Assembly (NCBI GenBank): GCA_030950365.1
Contig: JAUZRQ010000089.1
Coordinates: forward strand, 33,997 to 97,996
DNA: 64,000 nt
Reading direction: 5' to 3'
Source of the DNA: Candidatus Zhuqueibacterota bacterium
GTDB taxonomy: Bacteria; Zhuqueibacterota; Zhuqueibacteria; Zhuqueibacterales; Geothermadaptataceae
Part shown: one piece after another, positions 29,548 through 38,837 of the stretch
Position numbering within the stretch: position 1 is the stretch's first letter
Layout of the letters: every line of letters starts with the position of its first letter
Program-made: the position numbers and the translations under genes
The notes under the pieces: model-generated
What the model was told of the DNA's origin: nothing
Seen by the model: the letters and a program-made list of their open reading frames with translations, nothing else
The model's database searches: none

Positions 29548-30762
29548 ATGGCTGCCAGAATAGATCAAATAAGCGCCGCATACCGCAATTTGTTGCCTAA
29601 AAAGGGATTGATAATCCTACTGGTTTCATGGCAGATCCTGCTGGGATGGACCGTGGTTTCCCGAGCGCAAGCCGGAAGAGCGCAGAATGTAGATGCTTTG
29701 CGGCAGAAAATTCGTGATCTGGAAGCAAAGATTCGAGAAAAAGTCAACCAGGAAGCGCAAACCCTGGATGTGATTGAGGCGATTGATCAAAAGATCAGCC
29801 TGACTAAAAATCTGCTGTTACGGCTGCAAGCGGAAGTGGAACGCCACAAAGCCGAACTGGACTCACTGCGAGCCCTGCGGCAAGAAAATGCATACCGGCT
29901 CGAAAAATTGAAATCGTTGGTGGCACGCCGCATGGTGAATCTGTATAAATACGGCCGCATTTCCGCAATCGAATCGTTGCTGCGCACCCATTCGTTCCGT
30001 TATTTACAGTTGTGGATTGATTATCAAAAACAGCTGAACCAGAACGACGCGCGCAATCTGCGCAATTACCGCCAACGGCATGCGGAGCTGCTATCCACGC
30101 AGCAGCAGATCGAGGCGAACCTGGCCGAACAGGTGAAGCTGCTTCAAGAAAAGCGGCAGGAAGAACGAAAGCTGCAGGACAGTCGCGAGGAAAAGAAAAA
30201 GCTACTCAAAAAGCTACTCAGGGACCGGCGGATGTATGAGCGGCAGTTGCAGGATTATCAAAAGGCCATCGAAGAAATCCAGCGGTTGATTGCCAGCTCG
30301 GAGCAGGAACGCCTTAAAAAGGCCGAAAATCAGCCGAATGCAGCGCCGGATGGCTCATTTGTAGCGCTGAAAGGCCAATTGCCGTGGCCAGTCGAAGGCG
30401 AGGTGGTGCGGGCATACGGGCCGTATCAGCATCCGGTGTTGAAAACTGTGACCAACAATCTTGGCATTGACATATCGGCGCCTCTGGGGACCGAGGTGCG
30501 GGCCGTGGCGGCCGGCCGGGTGACGGCGATCACCTGGCAGCGCGGCCGCGGCAATCTTATCATCATCAACCATGGTGAAGGTTTTTACACGGTGTATACG
30601 CATTTGAATGAAATTTATGTCAATTTGCAGGAAGATGTGGCCGAAGGGCAAGTAATCGGCCGGGTGGGCGAAACCGGTACGTTTGATCGCCCGGTGCTGC
30701 ATTTTCAAATTTGGGAAAAATTCAATCATCTCGATCCGGAGGCCTGGTTGAAACCGCGATGA
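29548..30762 (+). CDS. EnvC-like murein hydrolase activator (coiled coil plus degenerate LytM domain)
   Basis: A periplasmic protein of 404 residues: signal/anchor segment (LIILLVSWQILLGWTVV), a long coiled coil (about residues 50-270, rich in Gln, Glu, Lys and Leu), and a C-terminal LytM/M23 domain (about 285-404). In the M23 domain the first zinc ligand His of HxGxD is Asn (NLGID), and the first His of HxH is Val (VLHFQI), so it should be catalytically dead, like EnvC, which activates cell-division amidases. ATG 29548 is chosen; the frame is open upstream. The stop overlaps the next start (ATGA). Confidence 0.85.
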   Translation: MAARIDQISAAYRNLLPKKGLIILLVSWQILLGWTVVSRAQAGRAQNVDALRQKIRDLEAKIREKVNQEAQTLDVIEAIDQKISLTKNLLLRLQAEVERHKAELDSLRALRQENAYRLEKLKSLVARRMVNLYKYGRISAIESLLRTHSFRYLQLWIDYQKQLNQNDARNLRNYRQRHAELLSTQQQIEANLAEQVKLLQEKRQEERKLQDSREEKKKLLKKLLRDRRMYERQLQDYQKAIEEIQRLIASSEQERLKKAENQPNAAPDGSFVALKGQLPWPVEGEVVRAYGPYQHPVLKTVTNNLGIDISAPLGTEVRAVAAGRVTAITWQRGRGNLIIINHGEGFYTVYTHLNEIYVNLQEDVAEGQVIGRVGETGTFDRPVLHFQIWEKFNHLDPEAWLKPR

Positions 30763-31886
30763 ACGCAACAGAGATCACATTCGACGGCATTTTCGGCCAG
30801 GAGACGGCGAAACGGTTTCTGGCACAGGCCTTCCGACAGGGGCGGCTGGCGCACTGCTATTTGTTTTTTGGACCGGAAGGCGTTGGTAAATTGGCGACGG
30901 CGCTGGCGTTCGCCCGGGCGCTGGTGTGCCAGTCGGAGCAGCAGCGACCCTGCGGTACGTGCCGGAATTGCAAGCTATTTGTCGCGCGCTCGCATCCGAA
31001 CGTGCAGGTAATTTTCCCGCATCCGAAGTCGGCGAAAGAAAGCGATGTGCAGGCCGTGCTGGAGGAGATTTTCAGCCAACCGTACATCTGGCATTCGCCG
31101 TGGGCTTCGCCGAGCATTTCCATCGACGAAGTACGGTCGCTGCGTCGGGAGCTGGGACTGTCCAGCCAGGGTGGCGAAATCCGGGTCATCCTGTTTTTGG
31201 ATGCACATCTGATGACTGCCGAAGCGACCAATGCGTTGTTAAAAACGCTTGAAGAGCCGCCGGAATTAACGTATTTTGTGTTGATTTCTTCATCGCCGGA
31301 CCAGTTGTTGCCAACGATCCTGAGCCGGAGCCAGCAGGTGCGGTTCTCGTTTTTGTCGGTGCAGGAAATCACTGCGGGGTTGGCGCGCTTCACGGATTTA
31401 CCGGAGGATCGCCGCCGGCAGATTGCCCGTTTTGCGCAGGGCTCGCTGCGGCGTGCACTGGCCCTGGCCGGCGAAAATGTGCAGCAATTGCGCGAGCAGG
31501 CCGTGGAACTGTTGCGGGCCGCGTTTCGCAACGCCCCACAGCGGGCGATGCACGTAACGCAGCTCGTGCAGCAGCACGATCGCCGCGTGCTGATGGAAAT
31601 TTTAGAGAGCCTCTTGCACTGGCTGCGCGACGCCCATTATTTGCGGCTGGGCCTTGGGGACGATCAACCGTCAGTGGGATACGAAGATCGTGAAACTTTG
31701 CAGCGGTTCAATGAACGCTTCGCGGATTTCGATTTCGACAGCGCCATAGCCGAAGTGGATTTGAGCATTCACATGCTGCGACGCTATGTTCAGCCAAATC
31801 TGGTTTTGTCGGTATTGCTAAACCATCTTCGGCGTTGCGAAAAGCACGCAAACAGCACAGAGAAATTGCGACGTATGGCGTTGTGA
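30759..31886 (+). CDS. holB: DNA polymerase III delta' subunit
   Basis: The delta' clamp-loader subunit, 375 residues. Evidence: FDGIFGQETAKRFLAQAF start, Walker-A-like GPEGVGKLATAL, a zinc module (CGTCRNC), a DEVRSLRRELGLSSQGGEIRV segment, then NALLKTLEEPPELTYFVLIS with the sensor SRSQQVRF, and a C-terminal helical domain. ATG 30759 overlaps the stop of the EnvC-like gene, so the frame's 16-residue upstream extension is ignored. A DnaX-type gamma/tau protein was considered, but the short length and placement before the PSP1 gene favour delta'. Confidence 0.9.
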   Translation: MNATEITFDGIFGQETAKRFLAQAFRQGRLAHCYLFFGPEGVGKLATALAFARALVCQSEQQRPCGTCRNCKLFVARSHPNVQVIFPHPKSAKESDVQAVLEEIFSQPYIWHSPWASPSISIDEVRSLRRELGLSSQGGEIRVILFLDAHLMTAEATNALLKTLEEPPELTYFVLISSSPDQLLPTILSRSQQVRFSFLSVQEITAGLARFTDLPEDRRRQIARFAQGSLRRALALAGENVQQLREQAVELLRAAFRNAPQRAMHVTQLVQQHDRRVLMEILESLLHWLRDAHYLRLGLGDDQPSVGYEDRETLQRFNERFADFDFDSAIAEVDLSIHMLRRYVQPNLVLSVLLNHLRRCEKHANSTEKLRRMAL

Positions 31887-31901
31887 ACGGAAAACAAAGA
31901 T

Positions 31902-31917
31902 GACCAGTCGTCTGGTC
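31902..31917. other. Perfect short hairpin between holB and the PSP1 gene
   Basis: GACCAG-TCGT-CTGGTC, 6-bp perfect stem with a 4-base loop, in the 200-base gap after holB. There is no T-run, so it may be an operator or RNA processing structure. The rest of the gap shows no gene. Confidence 0.3.
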
Positions 31918-32088
31918 CCACAATGAAGACCATGCAGGACAGAACTCGGCGCTGCGCGCAGGCCGACAATCAATAAACAGAAAATGAAAAAGGATTCCCT
32001 GAACCATTGATCATCGAGAGTGCGAAATTGTGTGGAGGAGTATCGGAAATCCAGGGTATGAGACACGGAAAAGCAAGAGGAGGTTGAC

Positions 32089-32949
32089 TTGTCAAGGTTC
32101 GTCGAGGTTAAATTCAAAGGGCAGCGAACGGGGATCTATGAAAATACATCAAACTTGCTGCTGAAAAAAGGTGAATTGGTCATCGTTGAGGCGGGGAAAG
32201 GCGTGGATCTGGGGCGGGTGAATCACTTTTTCGACACGGTGGAATCGGAGGACGAACTGAAGAAAATCCTGCGCAAAGCCACCACAGACGAAATGATGAA
32301 ATTCCGGCAGAACCGGATTAACGAAGAAAAGGCGCTGGAAAACTGCCGGGGCAAAGTCAAAAAGCACCACCTCAACATGCAACTCGTGGATTGCGAATAC
32401 CAGTTCGATGGCAATAAAATTACCTTTTATTTCACCTCCGATCAGCGGGTGGATTTCCGCGAGCTGGTGAAAGATCTGGCCGCGCAATACCGCACGCGCA
32501 TCGAACTGCGGCAAATCGGCGTGCGCGATGCGGCCAAGCGGCTGGGTGGCTACGGCGTGTGCGGCCTGAAAATGTGCTGCACCGCCTGGATGCGATCATT
32601 TACCCCGATCTCCACGCAGGCCGCCAAGGATCAAAACCTGCCGCTCAACCCAAACCGGCTGGCCGGAGTATGCGGCCGGCTCAAATGTTGTCTGATGTAC
32701 GAGCGCGATTTCTACAATTGGGCAACCAATAAATATCCACAACTGGCCAAGGAAATTGAAACCGAAAAAGGCCGCGGCATCATCGACCGGATTGATATTT
32801 TGAAGGAAGAGGTGCTGGTGAAATACGAGTCTGGCGAAATGGAAACCCTGTCGTTATCGTTGGTGCAGGAAAAATACTACCAATGCAATAAAACATGCGA
32901 AAGGCGTCAGAGCCTGCAAGACATAAATGCACAGGCTGCAGCAAAATAA
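32089..32949 (+). CDS. PSP1 domain protein (RicT/YaaT-like)
   Basis: A 286-residue PSP1 C-terminal-domain protein. Key features are KGVDLGRV, DFRELVKDLAAQYRTRIELRQIGVRD, and cysteine clusters CGLKMCC and CGRLKCCLMYE. In Bacillus the homologue YaaT/RicT forms a Fe-S complex with YlbF and YmcA acting on RNase Y, and elsewhere it sits next to holB, as here. The start is TTG 32089, supported by AAGAGGAGG ending 5 bases upstream. metG follows after 18 bases. Confidence 0.9.
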   Translation: MSRFVEVKFKGQRTGIYENTSNLLLKKGELVIVEAGKGVDLGRVNHFFDTVESEDELKKILRKATTDEMMKFRQNRINEEKALENCRGKVKKHHLNMQLVDCEYQFDGNKITFYFTSDQRVDFRELVKDLAAQYRTRIELRQIGVRDAAKRLGGYGVCGLKMCCTAWMRSFTPISTQAAKDQNLPLNPNRLAGVCGRLKCCLMYERDFYNWATNKYPQLAKEIETEKGRGIIDRIDILKEEVLVKYESGEMETLSLSLVQEKYYQCNKTCERRQSLQDINAQAAAK

Positions 32950-32967
32950 TTTAGGAAGGGTGTCATC

Positions 32968-35055
32968 TTGGAGCAAAAGGAGAAAATTTTAGTTACGAGT
33001 GCCTTGCCCTACGCAAACGGTCCCATTCATCTCGGCCACATTGCCGGTGCCTATTTGAATGCGGATATCTACGTCCGCTATCAACGCCTCAAGCAGCGCG
33101 ATGTGGTGTTTATTTGCGGCACCGATGAGCATGGCGCCGCGATCACCCTGCTGGCGGATAAGTTGGGCAAGCACCCCAAAGAAATTGTGGATTATTACCA
33201 TAAGGATCACAAAGAGACGTTTGAAAAATTTGGCATCAGTTTCGACATTTTTTCGCGCACCACGGAGTCGGTGCATTACGAGACATCGCAGGAATTTTTT
33301 CTGTCGCTGTACAAAAAGGGCTATTTGAACGAACGCACCATCAAGCAGCTCTACTGTCCGAACGACAAACGTTTCCTGCCCGATCGCTATGTGGAAGGCA
33401 CGTGCCCGCACTGCGGCAATCCCGGGGCGCGCGGCGATCAGTGCGAAAAGTGCGGCAAGTGGATCGATCCGCTGTCGCTGAAAGAGCCGCGGTGCATGAT
33501 CTGCGGCACCACCCCGGAAGTGCGCGAAACCACCCACCTATACCTTGATTTGCGCAAATTTCAGGACCGACTGCGCGCCTGGTTGGATACCAAAACGCAC
33601 TGGAAAGACAACGTGCGCAATTTCTGCTATGGCTGGCTCAACGAAGGCCTGGAGGAACGCGCGGTGACGCGAGACCTGGATTGGGGCGTGCCGGTGCCGC
33701 TAAAGGGCTACGAGGGCAAGGTGCTGTATGTCTGGATCGACGCGCCCATTGGCTACCTTTCCGCCACCAAAAAATGGGCGGAACAGATCGGCGACCCGGA
33801 GCGCTGGCGCCATTACTGGCAGGACGAGAACACCAAACTGGTGCATTTCATCGGCAAGGACAACATCGTGTTTCACGCCATTGTGTGGCCGGCGGTGCTG
33901 ATGGCGCAAGATAACTATATCCTGCCGTTCGATATCCCGGCGAATGAGTTTCTGAATATCGAAGGACGGAAGATCAGCACCAGCAAGAACTATGCGATTT
34001 GGGTGCGCGAGTATCTGGAAAAGTTTCCGCCCGATCCAATGCGCTACGTGATCGCCTCGACCATGCCGGAGAACAAGGACAGCGATTTTTCCTGGCGCGA
34101 TTTTCAAACACGCGTGAATGCGGAGCTGGCGGATATTCTCGGCAATTTCATCAACCGAACGCTGACGTTTGTGCGTAAAAATTACGACGGCCGGGTGCCG
34201 GAACGCCACCAGCTCACCGACGACGACCGCCGGATGTTGGCGCTCATCGAAGCATGGCCGCACAAAGTAGGCGAGGCGCTGGAAGCGTACGAGATTCGCA
34301 AGGCCACGCGCACGTTTATGGACCTGGCGCGGGAAGCCAATAAATATTTCAACGATGCCGAACCGTGGCGGACCATTAAAGAAGACCGGCCGCGCTGCGA
34401 TACAGCCTTGAACATTTCGCTGCAGTTGTGCAAGGCCCTCGCGGTGATCATGTCGCCGTTCCTGCCGTTTTCGGCGCAAAAGCTGTGGCGCATGCTGAAT
34501 CTGGACGGCGACGTGGCGTGGCAGAACTGGGATTCAACCGGCGCCGAGCCACTGCAGCCGGGACACCAACTGGGCAAGCCGGAAATTCTGTTCCGAAAAT
34601 ACGATGATGATGTGATCGAAGAAGAAATCCAGAAACTGGAGCGGATCGCCCGGCAGATTGAGGGCGAACCCGTGAGTGTGGATGAACCGGAAGAGACCAA
34701 ATCCGAGGAGAAACCCGTGGCACAGGAAGACCTGATCAGCATTGATGATTTTGCCAAAGTGCAACTGCGTGTGGCGCGCGTGGAGTCGGCGCAAAAAGTG
34801 GAAGGCGCGGACCGGCTGCTGCAGTTGCAGATCGATCTGGGCGGCGAAAAACGGCAGATCGTTGCCGGCATTGCGCAGCATTACCGCCCGGAAGAGATGG
34901 TCGGCAAGCAGATCATCGTGGTGGCCAATTTGAAGCCGGCCAAAATCCGTGGACTGGAGTCGCAGGGCATGCTGCTGGCCGCCACCGATGACAGCGGCAA
35001 ACTGTGCGTGTTGGTTCCGGAAAAGGACATGCAACCCGGCGCAAAGGTGCGGTAG
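32968..35055 (+). CDS. metG: Methionine--tRNA ligase with C-terminal tRNA-binding domain
   Basis: Charges tRNA-Met. The 695-residue enzyme has the HLGH signature at residues 21-24, a double zinc-knuckle insert beginning CPHCG near residue 146 with CEKCG and CMICG following, and the KISTS form of the KMSKS loop at 335-339. An acidic linker (about 550-590) leads to the C-terminal EMAP-II-like tRNA-binding domain (DDFAKVQLRVARVESAQKV). TTG 32968 is the start, with AGGAAGGG upstream. It is in a run with the PSP1 gene and tatD. Confidence 0.97.
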   Translation: MEQKEKILVTSALPYANGPIHLGHIAGAYLNADIYVRYQRLKQRDVVFICGTDEHGAAITLLADKLGKHPKEIVDYYHKDHKETFEKFGISFDIFSRTTESVHYETSQEFFLSLYKKGYLNERTIKQLYCPNDKRFLPDRYVEGTCPHCGNPGARGDQCEKCGKWIDPLSLKEPRCMICGTTPEVRETTHLYLDLRKFQDRLRAWLDTKTHWKDNVRNFCYGWLNEGLEERAVTRDLDWGVPVPLKGYEGKVLYVWIDAPIGYLSATKKWAEQIGDPERWRHYWQDENTKLVHFIGKDNIVFHAIVWPAVLMAQDNYILPFDIPANEFLNIEGRKISTSKNYAIWVREYLEKFPPDPMRYVIASTMPENKDSDFSWRDFQTRVNAELADILGNFINRTLTFVRKNYDGRVPERHQLTDDDRRMLALIEAWPHKVGEALEAYEIRKATRTFMDLAREANKYFNDAEPWRTIKEDRPRCDTALNISLQLCKALAVIMSPFLPFSAQKLWRMLNLDGDVAWQNWDSTGAEPLQPGHQLGKPEILFRKYDDDVIEEEIQKLERIARQIEGEPVSVDEPEETKSEEKPVAQEDLISIDDFAKVQLRVARVESAQKVEGADRLLQLQIDLGGEKRQIVAGIAQHYRPEEMVGKQIIVVANLKPAKIRGLESQGMLLAATDDSGKLCVLVPEKDMQPGAKVR

Positions 35056-35060
35056 CCGCC

Positions 35061-35840
35061 ATGAAGCTGGTGGATACACATTGCCATTTGCAATTCGATG
35101 CGTTTGACGACGATCGCGATGCGGTGGTAGAGCGGGCGCTCGAAGTCGGCGTGAGCAAGATACTCACCCTGGCCACCGATAGCGAATCCAGCTATCGCGT
35201 GATTGAACTGGCGGAGCGCTATCCGGCAGTGTACGCGGCGGTGGGCATCCATCCCACCGATGCTCACAAAGCGCAGCCCGGGGATGTGGAACGGATCGCC
35301 AAATTGGCCAATCATCCAAAAGTGGTGGCCATCGGCGAAATCGGGCTGGATTTGTACTGGGACGCCAGCACTCTTGATGTGCAGAAAGATTTGTTTTTGC
35401 AGATGTTGCGTCTGGCAGCAGATCGCGATTTGCCGGTGGTAATACACAATCGCCGCGCCGGCAAAGAAATTCTGCAGGTGCTGGATCAGGTGGCCGAGCT
35501 GCCGCTGCGGGGCGTGTTTCACTGTTTTTCCGAGGGCAAATCCTACGCCGACGACGTGGTGCGGCGCGGATTTTATCTTTCGTTTACCGGCAATCTGACC
35601 TATCGCAAAAGCAAATTGCCGGACGTGGCGAAACACGTGCCATTGGAGCGCCTGCTCCTGGAAACCGACAGTCCGTTCATGACGCCGGTGCCGATGCGCG
35701 GTAAACGCAATGAACCGGCGTTTGTGCAGTACATCGCCGAAAAGCATGCCGAGCTGCGGGGCATGGACGCGGATGAACTCGCCCGCGTCACCACAGACAA
35801 TGCGCAAACGCTATTTGGCTGGCCATCCGGAACGGCGTGA
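35061..35840 (+). CDS. TatD-family metal-dependent DNase
   Basis: A 259-residue TIM-barrel hydrolase, TatD/YcfH type. Metal-binding motifs are visible: DTHCHLQFD (HxH), GEIGLDLYWD (Glu), VIHNR (His), FHCFSEG (His) and ETDSPFM (Asp). Homologues are 3'-5' exonucleases or D-aminoacyl-tRNA deacylase-like enzymes. I start at ATG 35061, 5 bases after the metG stop; the longer open frame overlaps metG. metG-tatD-rsmA is a common bacterial gene order. Confidence 0.92.
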   Translation: MKLVDTHCHLQFDAFDDDRDAVVERALEVGVSKILTLATDSESSYRVIELAERYPAVYAAVGIHPTDAHKAQPGDVERIAKLANHPKVVAIGEIGLDLYWDASTLDVQKDLFLQMLRLAADRDLPVVIHNRRAGKEILQVLDQVAELPLRGVFHCFSEGKSYADDVVRRGFYLSFTGNLTYRKSKLPDVAKHVPLERLLLETDSPFMTPVPMRGKRNEPAFVQYIAEKHAELRGMDADELARVTTDNAQTLFGWPSGTA

Positions 35841-35857
35841 AAGGTGTATGAGGCAAG

Positions 35858-36667
35858 GTGAGTAAAGACGTTCGACGATTTCAGGCCCGAAAGAGCCTGG
35901 GGCAGAACTTTTTGACCGATGAAAACATCGCACGCAAGATTGTTCGGTTGTTTGTTCCAAAGCCGGGTGACCGCATCGTTGAGATCGGCCCCGGCTTTGG
36001 GGTTTTAACACGCTATCTTGTTGAATCGGGGTGTGAGTACTTCGGCATCGAAATCGATGAGCGGCTGATTCCGGAATTGGAAAGCCGGTTCGGGCAGACC
36101 CCCAACGTGCACATCATCCACGCGGATTTTCGCACCTTTCTGCTGGAATCGCTGGCATCTGCCGCCGGCGAGCGGTTGCGGCTCATTGGCAATATCCCCT
36201 ACCACATCACCAGCAGCATCCTGTTTACCGCGTTCCGGCAGCACGAGCGGATTCAGGACATGATGCTGATGGTGCAGCGCGAGGTGGCGGAGCGCATTGT
36301 AGCCGAGCCCGGGAACAAGGATTACAGCCTGCTCTCGGTCCTGAGCCAGACCTTTTCAAAACCGAAGATCCGGTTCCATGTATCAAAGCACGTGTTTCAG
36401 CCGAAACCGGATGTGGAGTCATCCATTGTATCTTTCGCATTTGAGTCCGAGCGCATCGATCGGATTGCCGATAAATCGTTTTACATCGAGACCGTGAAAA
36501 AGCTGTTTGGTCAGCGGCGAAAAACCCTGCGGAACTCCCTGCGGCAGATCGTGCCGAAAACCGCGGATATGGATCGTTTGCCCATTGACCTGCAGCGCCG
36601 AATCGAGACTCTGTCAGTGGATGAGATGATCGATCTGGTGAATCACGTTTACACGATTTTGCACTGA
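35858..36667 (+). CDS. rsmA: 16S rRNA (adenine1518/1519-N6) dimethyltransferase
   Basis: RsmA/KsgA dimethylates two adjacent adenines near the 3' end of 16S rRNA late in small-subunit assembly. The 269-residue protein starts with KSLGQNFLTDENIARKIV and has the SAM motif EIGPGFGVLT, the acidic EID site, and the catalytic motif NIPYHITS, plus FQPKPDVESSI in the C-terminal region. The start is GTG 35858 with GAGGCAAG directly upstream. Confidence 0.96.
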   Translation: MSKDVRRFQARKSLGQNFLTDENIARKIVRLFVPKPGDRIVEIGPGFGVLTRYLVESGCEYFGIEIDERLIPELESRFGQTPNVHIIHADFRTFLLESLASAAGERLRLIGNIPYHITSSILFTAFRQHERIQDMMLMVQREVAERIVAEPGNKDYSLLSVLSQTFSKPKIRFHVSKHVFQPKPDVESSIVSFAFESERIDRIADKSFYIETVKKLFGQRRKTLRNSLRQIVPKTADMDRLPIDLQRRIETLSVDEMIDLVNHVYTILH

Positions 36668-36687
36668 AAAAGAAAGCGTGGTCGAAT

Positions 36688-38055
36688 ATGGCTATGGAAG
36701 AAAAAGACCTGGAAACGATCCGCGACGATATTCTGTTTTTTATTCGTGAAAAGCAAAATGCCAAGCTGCTCAACATTCTGTTGAGCATGCACCCGTCCGA
36801 CATTGCAGAGCTGATCCAGAGCCTGGACGACGAGACCGCCCGGCTTTACCTGTTCAACCTGCTGGATGCGGAGCTGGCGTCGAACGTCATTCTGGAGCTG
36901 GATGATTTTACCCGGGAGAAGCTCGTCGAGCAACTGGGGCGAACGCGGCTCACCGCCCTGGTGGATGAGATGGACTCCGACGACGCCACGGATTTTCTTG
37001 CGGAGCTGTCCGAAGAGGTCGCCGAAGAGGTTTTGAAGAGCGCCGAAGAAGAGGGCGTTCAGGAAGTCCGCCAGCTCATGAAGCACAAAGAAGATACGGC
37101 TGGCGGTCTGATGGCGCTGGAGATCGTGTCGGTGCGCGATGACTCCACCGTGCGCGAGGCAATCCAGGAGATCCGCAAAAAGGCCGAGGAAGTCGAAGAT
37201 GTGTACAATGTGTATGTGGTGGACCGGGACGGCAAGCTGGTCGGCTTCCTGACTTTGAAAGATTTGATTTTGCATCCGGGTGACACGCCGGTGGCGAAAG
37301 TCATGCACCGCGATGTGCACGCCGTGCCGGTGACCATGGACCAGGAAGAGGTGGCCAACTTTGCCCGTCGGTACGACCTGATCGCCGTGCCGGTCGTGGA
37401 TGAGCAGGGGCGGTTGCTCGGCCGTATCACCATCGACGACATCGTCGATGTGATGCAGGAAGAGGCAGAAGAGGACATCCAGCGCATGGCCGGTCTGGCC
37501 GACGATGAAGAGCTGCGCGAGACCTCGGTAATCAAAATTGCGCGCGTGCGTCTGCCGTGGCTGTTCACCGGTCTCATGGGCGGCCTGATTTCCGCAACCG
37601 TGCTGAGCTTTTACCAGGCCAGCCTGGAAAAGGTGCTTTCGCTGGCGTTCTTTGTGCCGGTGATTACGGCTATGGGTGGCAACGTGGGCATCCAGAGCTC
37701 GGCCATTGTGGTGCGTGGGCTGGCCACCGGCGAGATCGATTTCAAAGATATTTTCAAACGCCTGGTCAAAGAGTTGAAGATCTCATTCATGAACGGCGCC
37801 ATCTTGGCCATGGTGATTTTTCTGGTGGTGCGCATTGGCTGGCACGAACAGGTAGGCATTGCCCTGCTGGTAGGCGGCGCCCTGCTCACCGTCATTTTTG
37901 TTGCCAGCGTCATTGGCACCACGGTACCGCTGATTTTGAAGAAGCTGAACATCGACCCAGCTCTGGCCACCGGGCCGTTCATTACCACATCGAATGACAT
38001 TGTGGGCTTGTTCATTTATCTGGCCCTGGCATCACAGTTTCTGGAGAAGATCTGA
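36688..38055 (+). CDS. mgtE: Magnesium transporter MgtE
   Basis: A Mg2+ channel of 455 residues: N-terminal superhelical domain (residues about 15-130), paired CBS domains (about 135-255, e.g. VYVVDRDGKLVGFLTLKDLI and VPVVDEQGRLLGRITIDDIV), the plug helix, and five transmembrane helices with PVITAMGGNVGIQSS in the pore region. In characterised MgtE, Mg2+ bound to the acidic cytosolic domains closes the pore. Start ATG 36688 or the in-frame ATG 36694. The stop overlaps the recO start by one base (TGATG). Confidence 0.95.
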   Translation: MAMEEKDLETIRDDILFFIREKQNAKLLNILLSMHPSDIAELIQSLDDETARLYLFNLLDAELASNVILELDDFTREKLVEQLGRTRLTALVDEMDSDDATDFLAELSEEVAEEVLKSAEEEGVQEVRQLMKHKEDTAGGLMALEIVSVRDDSTVREAIQEIRKKAEEVEDVYNVYVVDRDGKLVGFLTLKDLILHPGDTPVAKVMHRDVHAVPVTMDQEEVANFARRYDLIAVPVVDEQGRLLGRITIDDIVDVMQEEAEEDIQRMAGLADDEELRETSVIKIARVRLPWLFTGLMGGLISATVLSFYQASLEKVLSLAFFVPVITAMGGNVGIQSSAIVVRGLATGEIDFKDIFKRLVKELKISFMNGAILAMVIFLVVRIGWHEQVGIALLVGGALLTVIFVASVIGTTVPLILKKLNIDPALATGPFITTSNDIVGLFIYLALASQFLEKI

Positions 38056-38837
38056 TGCCCATCCGCCGCACCGAGGCCATCATTTTGAAAACCATGAAAA
38101 TGGGCGAAACCAGCAGCCTGCTGACGCTCTACGCGCGAGAAGCGGGCCTGCTCAAATTGGTGGCTAAAGGCGCCCGAAAGCTGAAGAGCCGTTATGGCGG
38201 TTTGCTGCAGCCGCTATACGTCATCGAGGTGATTTATTACGACAAAGAGACGCGTGATTTGCAGTTTTTAAGCCAGGCCTCGCTGGTGTGGGCGCCGCGT
38301 CAGGCGCAGAGCGACATCGACAGGCTGGGGCTGTGCCTGGCCTGCTGCGAGATGATTCTGCGCCTGGAGAATGAAGGCCACGGCAATCCGGCAGCGTACG
38401 GGCTGTTGCGGGCCACGCTGGAGACGTTTGACCAGGCGGAAACGAACATCCGGCCGCTTTTTCTGGCATTTCAGGCGCGGCTACTGGAGCTGCTGGGATT
38501 TTCGCCGGGGATGAATCATTGCTTTCACTGCCAGAAACAGACCATCCGCGAAGGTCGGTACGACTTCATCAACGGGCGGCTGTACTGCCAGAGTTGTATG
38601 TCGCTGGCGCTGCAGGGCCAGGCAGTATCGCAGGACATGATTGATGCCTATCGCGAGCTGGTGCGCCTGCCGCTGTCCTCGGTGATTAAAAAAGCCTTTC
38701 CTAAAGGCGCCATTGCCGGGGTTTACCACTTTCTGCATGACTTCTTTCGTTATCATCTCGAAGAAGTGCGGCAGTTGAACGCCATTGATGTGCTGAAAAA
38801 ATTGAAAACCATGCAGGGTGAGTTTTCGCAGGTCTAA
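38055..38837 (+). CDS. recO: DNA repair protein RecO
   Basis: RecO anneals DNA and works with RecR and RecF to load RecA. The 260-residue protein has the N-terminal OB fold (RTEAIILKTMKMGETSSLLT, LLKLVAKGARK) and a C-terminal helical domain with a zinc knuckle, CFHCQK and CQSCM. Translation is coupled to mgtE (overlapping TGATG). recF is also in this window, so two of the three RecFOR genes are visible. Confidence 0.94.
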   Translation: MPIRRTEAIILKTMKMGETSSLLTLYAREAGLLKLVAKGARKLKSRYGGLLQPLYVIEVIYYDKETRDLQFLSQASLVWAPRQAQSDIDRLGLCLACCEMILRLENEGHGNPAAYGLLRATLETFDQAETNIRPLFLAFQARLLELLGFSPGMNHCFHCQKQTIREGRYDFINGRLYCQSCMSLALQGQAVSQDMIDAYRELVRLPLSSVIKKAFPKGAIAGVYHFLHDFFRYHLEEVRQLNAIDVLKKLKTMQGEFSQV

